Assembly (NCBI GenBank): GCA_950295325.1
Contig: OX485805.1
Location: forward strand, 20,385,501 to 20,449,500
Length of the DNA stretch: 64,000 nt
Direction of reading: 5' to 3'
Source of the DNA: Polytrichum commune
Taxonomy: Eukaryota > Streptophyta > Polytrichopsida > Polytrichales > Polytrichaceae
Under the pieces are notes generated by a model. That model was given only the letters and a program-made list of their open reading frames with translations, searched no databases and had not been told where the DNA came from. This document shows positions 57,451-64,000 of this stretch, piece by piece. Each line of letters begins with the position of its first letter. The stretch's first letter is position 1. The position numbers were made by a program, and so were the translations under genes.

Positions 57451-57790
57451 TCGGGGGGGGGGGGGCACTGTGTTAAAAAGTTAAGGATATAGGTGCGAAC
57501 AACCACTATTTTTATAGGGGGGTATTGCTTTCAATTCTCTTCTTTTTTCACATGCTATCATTATGTAAATTTCTACTTTGGGTTAATAGAAAAATGGCTT
57601 GCATTACTTATAATTCCAAATTACCTATTATTTCATACCCTATAGTACTTTAAAGATGTCCAGTGCCATTTTTGATACCCTATATTACTCTTAAGTCCAT
57701 TTATAATTTTTAGCCCCCATGTTTTTAAAATACCCTATCATTTGTTCGCACGTATATTGCTACTCCAACCAATGACTCCCCCCCCCCCTG
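57451..57790. mobile_element. Mutator-like MITE with G13/C11 termini
   Basis: ATAGGCCCC (57442-57450) and ATAGGCCCT (57791-57799) form a 9-bp duplication with one mismatch. The left end is TC then G13 (57453-57465) then CACTG. The right end, inward, is CAGGGGGGGGGGGAGTCATT. Subterminal GGTGCGAACAA left and TTGTTCGCACGT right are inverted, as in the relatives at 13537 and 28696. Interior AT-rich, no coding. Confidence 0.87.
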
Positions 57791-57799
57791 ATAGGCCCT

Positions 57800-58765
57800 C
57801 AACAACATAGAGAACTTGTTATCACGTGGGTCCTTTCATTCAAGATAGGTGAGGTTACATAGATGCCACAAACCCCAAGCCAAGTGGGTGGGGCACTTCA
57901 AACTCGTGTAGATCATCCATGGCAGGTGTCAAGGTGAAGGAGGTCCATCCGAAATTTGTCCCTTAAGCTAGTGGTTGTCATTGAATCACTCCATTACATT
58001 TCACTGCACTAGGGATGGGTTTAAGAAGCCGTGGAATAAAGCAAGCGTATTGGTTAAAGACAAAATTTTAAACCCAAGCAATGTTATGCTAATGTCCAAG
58101 TCCAAAGTATAAAAACATTGAAATGGTGCTAATACAACAACACTTTGACGGTCTTGACACCACTTTACATGGGTGCACACATATGACTACATAGCCCTGG
58201 ACCAAGGATTCAGGATGCCTTTGATAACTCGCCCATTTAGTATGGTGAAAACATAATGGACTATTTTATAACTTGCAAATGGTCACTTTTAAATGAACAG
58301 GTTCACGAAATCGTAGGAAAACCCAAATTAATTTAGTGGCATCTAGTTAAAATGACTCTACCCTTAGCATGTAGGAGACTTGTTTTTACTAGAGCCCCTT
58401 CATCCATGATGGATCAGTCTACAAACGCCACAAACTGCAAGTGGTGGCCTTGGCCAAAGCATACACCTAGACACATACACATTTTTGTCTAATAACATAA
58501 CATGCTACACTATAAGTTGTTCATTGTTGGGTGAGTCTTGGGTAAAGGGTCACTAATAGCTGCAACTTCCTTACAAAATAATTATAGCCTTGTGTACAAA
58601 AGACTCAAAACTTGTTTGTAATAAGATATGTGGACCTTATGTGTCTTCCTAACCGGACACTCACATGTAAGAAATATAAAGTAAGCAGACATGATTCAAT
58701 TATTTATTTTGATCATAAACATGTTGTAGAATGGTGTGTAGTCAGGTATCGATCCAAGAACAATC
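57800..58765. other. No supported feature
   Basis: No gene or repeat recognised. Confidence 0.4.
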
Positions 58766-58869
58766 GATTCTAGAGTGGTTAACAAACCGTAAACTAGTAG
58801 TCCAATCTCTTTCAAATGATTCTAGAGTGGTTCACAAACCGTAAACAAGTAGTCCAATCTCTTTCAAAT
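58766..58869 (+). repeat. 52-bp tandem duplication
   Basis: GATTCTAGAGTGGTTAACAA at 58766 is repeated from 58818 as GATTCTAGAGTGGTTCACAA, with AGTAGTCCAATCTCTTTCAA in both units. Only two substitutions separate the units, so the duplication is young. A short frame starting at 58816 spans the second unit and is not supported. Confidence 0.92.
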
Positions 58870-59123
58870 ACGTGCATTTCTATGTTTGTCAACATCCAAG
58901 ACAATACTAAGAGGGCTTGTAATGGTCTCTCTTTAAACCCAACACATGCCTCCAATATGAAGAATCAAAATGATTCGAGTGTTGAGGGATGGCCTCAACC
59001 CATGATCCTTGGTGCTAATCTCGACTAACCATGGTTTAAGTGCATATGTGCCGCCTTTATCAAGGGCCCAACCTTGCGGTCACTATGTTAGTAGCGGTCA
59101 TGTCATTTATGTATTTTATTAAC

Positions 59124-59487
59124 CACAATAAACAAGACATTTAGTGTCACCAATTCTAATAGTAAACCACGGTGTAGTAGTATCACCAACACTAAATGTT
59201 AGTTCCCAACATTCTTTGTCATTCCTTGTAAACTTTTTGGGTAGACTATAGATTTATAGTGTTACAATTTTTTTGTCACTTACCAAGTGATTTCGCATCC
59301 AATATCAACCATCCATGACAATATTTCATCACCAGTTGCTGACACGAGAAGGTAGGGGTTTGGCCAATGGATGAACTCATCCATCATCCATGACAATATT
59401 TGGTCACTTATTCATAAGAAGTGTTCTCCGAAAAGTTGCCATAGTGACCTTAAACACCATATGACACTCAATATCACATATTTAGTG
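59124..59487. mobile_element. CACTAAA-ended MITE, copy 3
   Basis: Aligned with 31636-32005: CATTTAGTGTCACCAA, ACACTAAATGTTAG, GTCATTCCTTGTAA, ACCAAGTGATTT, GAGAAGGTAGGG, CAATGGATGAACTCATCCAT and CATATGACACTCAATATCAC, ending TTTAGTG followed by TA. The left terminus is eroded (CACAATAAAC). Confidence 0.8.
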
Positions 59488-59489
59488 TA

Positions 59490-60019
59490 CCCACGCTTAT
59501 TTCTCGAATTGGGTTCATGGGGAAAGGGGGGGGGGGGGCAATGGCACTAGAATATCTTAGGTAGGTATAGTCCAATAATATTCACCAAAATATTTTCCCC
59601 ATGAATATGCACATTATTTCATACTCCCATCCTTAATGAATACACACTTTTATTGCACCACCCCCCACAGGACTATTTAGTGTAGTTAGCATAATGAAAA
59701 CATCATGCGTGCTCATTCAAGGAGAAAGATAACCTTGAAACTTTTGCATCGATCTCACCTTCGATTATGAAACTTGAAGCGAGGATCTTTGTGATTTGTA
59801 ATCGTGAACTGAACTCAAGCAAGAACGAAGGCAGAGCATGTTTAAGAACGCTCTAAAATCTTACGATATAAGTACATATATACTAACTATGAGAATGTTT
59901 ATCACTAATTATAATTATAACTAAGTTTTGCATACACTAATCGAATATGACACGGTTTGGTGCGTTGGAATCCCTTTTGTTTGATAATTAACAAGAAGCA
60001 CTAAGATTTGTATACACTC
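59490..60019. other. Intergenic, with a small G-run MITE candidate at 59526-59667
   Basis: G13 plus CAATGG at 59526-59544 faces TTGCACCACCCCCCACAGG at 59653-59671, forming short inverted ends. TATTTAGTGTAGTTAGC at 59686-59702 resembles the right end of the CACTAAA-ended MITE. 59720-59800 resembles repeat sequence at 51770-51860. Confidence 0.4.
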
Positions 60020-61658
60020 TGCCCCTTAAGGCGACAGTTTTAGCACCATTCACCTTGACGCTCATAAATGACTGGAGTGACACGACTCCCTAACCCTTGG
60101 CTCCATCCAACTACGAATGGATGGAGTCGTCACACATTCATCCATGGCGATGTCATCCATCCTGGGGTCAAAGTCGTCCTCAGGGGCCCTCCCCTTCCGG
60201 CCTCTCGGTGTTCTCCATTTTGCTGCGAAAGTGCGATGCGCTTTAGAAGAGCTCGCAGATTTCAGCCTCCGCTAACTTGAGTTAAGTGTGCACTGCAGAT
60301 GCACAGTCTCACTCTGTAGGATTCTGTGGCCGTGAGTACCGAGGAGCAGGCACGAAGGGGCAACAGAGAGCCGCTTGTGAGGCTCATCGGTGAAGTGACG
60401 CCATCGCTGCTGCTCAATAGCTGCCTTGTGTGCATCTTGGCCCTTATATATGTTAAGGTTTTAATCCAGGGCGCATCGTCGTGTACGCGTGTAGCCGTGA
60501 AGGAAGGGTGAGTGTTGCAGTAGTTGCTCCGTGGCTTCTTGTGCAATGCGTCTGTCATCTGTCGGGAGGTTTTGAGCTCAGGTAGCAGAGCTGCACTGGT
60601 TTTCTGAAGAGGATTAATGTGTGACGTAGCTCAGTGGGAGTGATATTTTGCTGCACGTTCGAGCGGTTTGCCGGCAGTAAGTTTCTTTTGGGCCAGGAGC
60701 TGAATGCACTCCAGGCAGGCGTCGTTGGAGAGTCAGGAAGAGCTTAGAAGCCGGTACGTGATTCTGCGCGTCAGAGTGTGACCCCCGGATGCAGTTGTGT
60801 CTCGTTCGTGTTCTTAATTTGCAGCTCCATGGCGTTGGAGGGACTTATAATGACACATTTGAGAGTAATGAACAGAGCAGAACGCGGTAAATACATAGTG
60901 GTGTTGGGTCAAGTGTGAGAATATGAGCCCGCGATCGGAGGAGTACTCTTGGTTAGAAGGAAGGCGAGTCAGAGGACGATACATCGTCGTAGAAATTCTG
61001 TTGAAGTCAGGGAACACATAATCATTCTAAGGTTGAGCTCTTTTATTCCACTCGTGTTCATCTCCTTGAGCTATTGTTGCACTGACATTGTTCTTGTTGC
61101 ATATTCGCAGACGTCGAGATTGATTCGAAGGTCGCATTCAGAACCACTTGCACCCTAAACTCAAGGGTTTCCGAAAGTCCTGTTTATGGCGAAGGTCATC
61201 CCGGCTTTGTGACGTAATCTTGAGTTGATTTTAATGTCTTACTGTCTTGCGACAGTCAGCCTGTGAAAATCAGAACTATCAAGATAGATAGGCAGTCCCG
61301 ATTGAATGTGCAGTGGAAGGTTCTTGTACCACGGAAAATGACACACACTTTGTTCCTCACCATCGATCAGTTGCCCGCTTGAACAATTTTGTTGTTGCTC
61401 ATATGCGCACCCTCGGTCTCCAAGCTAATACTGTCCCACAGAGCTCACATGTATAGTAAGTGACCAAGCTACGTCTTCTACAAGCCAGGAGAATTTCCAA
61501 CAACGGTCGTTGTATAGTTTAAAGAGACTTCACTCTTTGAGTATCTGGATACACCAGTTTTCTCTTTCGTGAGAATTTTTGATCCTGCGAGAACCTGCTT
61601 TTGTGATAGCATTCCTGGGACGAAGCCATCCATCAAAATTTCGACGCCTTCCGTAAGC
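60020..61658 (+). promoter_or_regulatory. Promoter and probable spliced 5' leader of the DUF506 gene
   Basis: Base composition becomes visibly richer in G+C from about 60020, as in the gene that follows. A TATA-like CTTATATATG lies near 60445. A strong donor-like AAGG|GTGAGT is at 60507-60513, and a strong acceptor-like TTGTTGCATATTCGCAG| ends at 61110, so an intron of about 600 bp within the 5' untranslated region is plausible. Short open frames here (60068-60280, 60262-60558, 60949-61158) would act as upstream frames at most. All of this is inferred from consensus motifs. Confidence 0.4.
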
Positions 61659-63626
61659 ATGCCTGGCCTCCGCTATCTGGGGCCGACGCTAACCTCGACG
61701 CATGGAAGCCAGCCCCACTTTCAACAAGATGTTTACATGCCTATCGCCCCGGATTTGAAATGGGACCTTGTAGATCTGAGCCTTGTACAGCTACCAGTTG
61801 TAGACGAAATACCCTTGGTCCCGAAAAAGCACAAGGCATGTTGTCCGCCTCAGCTCCAGTCTGCATGGATGAAAGCCAAGGGGCCGGGCCCGTCTTCTGG
61901 CCTTTCCAAAACCAGAGCTCGCCTTATGAGTTCTTACTTCCCTACTCAGTGCAATGGGAGCATCAATGATACTGAAGACCTGGCGGCTATGGTGCACGAC
62001 TTCATTGAGAGCGGCTCGTCTGAGTTTCTCGACGGCAACGATAACAATGGAGGACCTCCCGGTATCGCCAAGCTTTGCGAAACCTTGCAGGTAGTTTGCA
62101 ACCCGCCGCGTTGGTTGATGAAATTAGGAAACTTTCCTGCTCCGTAGCGTTGGAGCAACAACGCACCATTGTTCTTGACCCATGTCACAGATATCTACAC
62201 GAAATCGTACTTGGATTTATAAACCACTCTGAGAGGTCGAAGTTTCGAGTCGATAATAAGAATCAGGGTTCCTGTCCCTCACAGTACGTAACTTCATGTC
62301 CTTCTTGGAGATCCTCTGTACATAATAATGTAAGTGGGTGGATATAAATTTGTAGAGAATTATCACTTTGTGCTTTGCGCAATGTGGTAAGGGTGTACAT
62401 TTTGAACGTTGCGGGCTACAAACTGAACATGAACAATTCCCTAAACGCTTTGTGCACCTCGACTTGAGCATACGTAGTGCGTTATGAAGGTTACTTAGTT
62501 TGTGTTATCCATGGAGCACGTGCTTTGCCCGTCTTTCTTATAGGTTTCAGGTGGCCTCAAATGAGGTTCACAGTGCGTGCACGATGCCCTGTTTTGTGTC
62601 TTAAGAGACTTGCTGGATGCGGAGATAACCTTCTCGGGATCGCGTGTAATGCAGATCCTGACGTCTTCTTATGGAGGAACAGAGGGGGAACTCCTCCACG
62701 TGGTGCGGAACTTTGTTCTGGCACTCAACGTCGACGTGGACTTGCTGTGCAGCACTGGAGGGAATTTGTGTAAAGAAGCGTGTGCGAAGCATCTTCTAGT
62801 CCACAACTTGCGTGCTACAGGTTATAATGCGGCTGTCTGTAAGTCCAAATGGGAAAGCTCTTCACGCCTTCTCGGAGGTAGTCACTATCCTCCCTTCCAG
62901 TGTGTCTAAAAATCCCAAATGATTTGGTTGTAAAAATGGCGAAAGCATTGCCTGGTTGAGTAGTTCAAATTTGAATGTGTTTCTTTTCACTTCAATTACC
63001 TTCGAAGGCGTGTTATTTATATTAGTGCTTGGGTCGTAGTTTATGCCAATTAAGTGGAGTACACGTTTTTTAACGGCAGCCTAATTTCTCCAGATGAAAT
63101 ACATGCCGAGGGATACGAATACATCGATGTTGAAATCAGGAGTGAGGGCCACGAGCGTTATATAATAGATGTCAACTTTCAAGACCAGTTTGTGCTTGCG
63201 AGAGCAACTCCACACTACCTCACGGCATTGAAGCTGCTCCCCACAGTCTTCGTGGGGACGACAAAGAGACTGGAGCAGATACTTGAAATTATGTCGGAGG
63301 CGGCCAAGCTCTCTCTTGAGCAAAATTCCATGCCGCTTCCCCCATGGCGCACTCTAGCCTTCATGAGCTCCAAGTGGCTTTCTCCTCATGAACGCACAAC
63401 TGATAGCCATCTCTTGTCAAATTCCCTCAAAGACACTTGTAGCCGGAGTCGGAACAACTCAAGTCAATCAATCACACCTGAAACCAAGCAGTGTGGTGGT
63501 GTACAATTTCGACAGACGAATATTGAGTCACTAGTCCACGAAGTGGTGAGAGGCTCGACGCTCAACGCCCTTGGACGGGAAAGACCTGACCGAGCACCGC
63601 GTGTGAAGCGATTCAGCAACCTGTAA
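61659..63626 (+). CDS. DUF506 (PDDEXK-like) family protein, three coding exons
   Basis: Coding exons 61659-62090, 62655-62877 and 63094-63626, with introns GTAGTT...GCAG (564 bp) and GTAGTC...CCAG (216 bp). Together 1188 bases, 395 residues plus stop. The first in-frame ATG at 61659 (MPGLRYLGPTLTS) is chosen because the frame upstream opens with GTG. Exon 1 ends LAAMVHDFIESGSSEF...GGPPGIAKLCETLQ. Exon 2 has GGTEGELLHVVRNFV, CKEACAKHLLVHNLRATGYN and AAVCKSKWES. Exon 3 has GYEYIDVEI, ERYIIDVNFQDQFVLARAT, LPTVFVGTTKRLEQI, AAKLSL and LPPWRTLAFMSSKWLSPHER. These are the hallmark blocks of DUF506, a plant family with a PDDEXK nuclease-like fold. Some Arabidopsis members repress root-hair elongation, but biochemical activity is unknown. 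The last intron could alternatively end at 63054, adding 13 residues (VEYTFFNG...). A GTAAGT directly at the stop could hide a further 3' exon. Confidence 0.88.
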
Positions 63627-64000
63627 GTCTTTAGATCCAGATCAGGGCTTCCTACAGGACATTCTTGAAGATAGATACAGATTTTACTTGCGGCAACCTC
63701 GTTTTAGACTGGAAGCAATAACACATACTACCAGTTCATCGAGACAGGAGGTTTAATTTCTAGGCCTCACGGTACTGAGCTGAATTGAGACCTCCTTGAA
63801 GGTGTTTTAGAATGCTCCGTGGACATTCTGAGCTACATAGTAATGCCATGTAAAGAAAACATACATATATATATATAATATTGTCGGCACATTTTCTGAG
63901 AGCTGTGCCGACCTTTGTAAACAATCTAAACAGGTGGCATAAGCAGGTCACAGAAACTGAATATGTTATTTTCTGGTGACATGAAGAAATATTTCTGAGC
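63627..64000 (+). other. 3' flank / untranslated region of the DUF506 gene
   Basis: No new gene visible up to the window edge. An AT dinucleotide run lies at about 63866-63877. AAGCAATAACAC near 63714 is the closest thing to a polyadenylation signal. The minus-strand frame 63760-63951 is unsupported. Confidence 0.4.

Noticed and set aside
60262-60558. 98-codon minus-strand frame opposite the DUF506 leader
   Set aside because: No domain, and the composition reflects the G+C-rich promoter region. A + strand leader explains the stretch better.

Overview
The window is nuclear DNA from a land plant. It is mostly AT-rich and packed with decayed mobile elements, and one intact intron-containing gene lies in a visibly more G+C-rich block at the right end. 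The evidence for a plant is the TTTAGGG-type telomeric motif, plant-type Ty3/gypsy, Ty1/copia and Emigrant-like elements, GT-AG introns, and a DUF506 (PDDEXK-like) gene, a family typical of land plants. The style of the repeats and of the gypsy/copia protein remnants would fit a bryophyte, lycophyte or fern, but the species cannot be fixed from the sequence.

Layout. 1-4.7 kb: broken Ty3/gypsy polyprotein (RNase H, integrase) and a candidate LTR. 5.0-8.8 kb: a complete-ended but internally deleted Ty1/copia element with about 271-bp LTRs, a repetitive leader, and gag, protease and GAG-pre-integrase relics. 9-25 kb: MITEs, a tRNA-derived SINE with a 14-bp target duplication, a pogo-like transposon relic, and a pair of long diverged inverted repeats, one arm of which carries a TIR element with 4-bp target duplications. 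25-41 kb: more MITEs (Mutator-like with 9-bp duplications, PIF/Harbinger-like with TTA/TAA, Emigrant-like and CACTAAA-ended with TA), a perfect 159-bp-arm hairpin, a (GA)27 tract, and a decayed gene of an unnamed family. 41-43.8 kb: a degenerate ~177-bp tandem repeat, a T-poor low-complexity stretch and a dead Tc1 transposase. 44-59 kb: further MITEs, two near-identical copies of the 4-bp-duplication element that each carry a telomere-repeat patch, a second SINE, a Harbinger-like element with a 145-bp satellite inside it, and a LINE tail. 60-64 kb: the DUF506 gene (three coding exons, 395 aa predicted), a probable spliced 5' leader, and a 3' region.

The genes do not form an operon or pathway. 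The biology of the window is transposon history: nested insertions, target-site duplications, an empty site, and satellite-like arrays arising inside transposons. Most long open frames outside the right-end gene overlap recognised repeats or are ruined by stops. The best candidates for something undescribed are the TIR family with 4-bp duplications, a relic coding end and a telomeric patch, the perfect hairpin at 30.2-30.5 kb, and the satellite-bearing Harbinger-like element at 54.1-55.1 kb.
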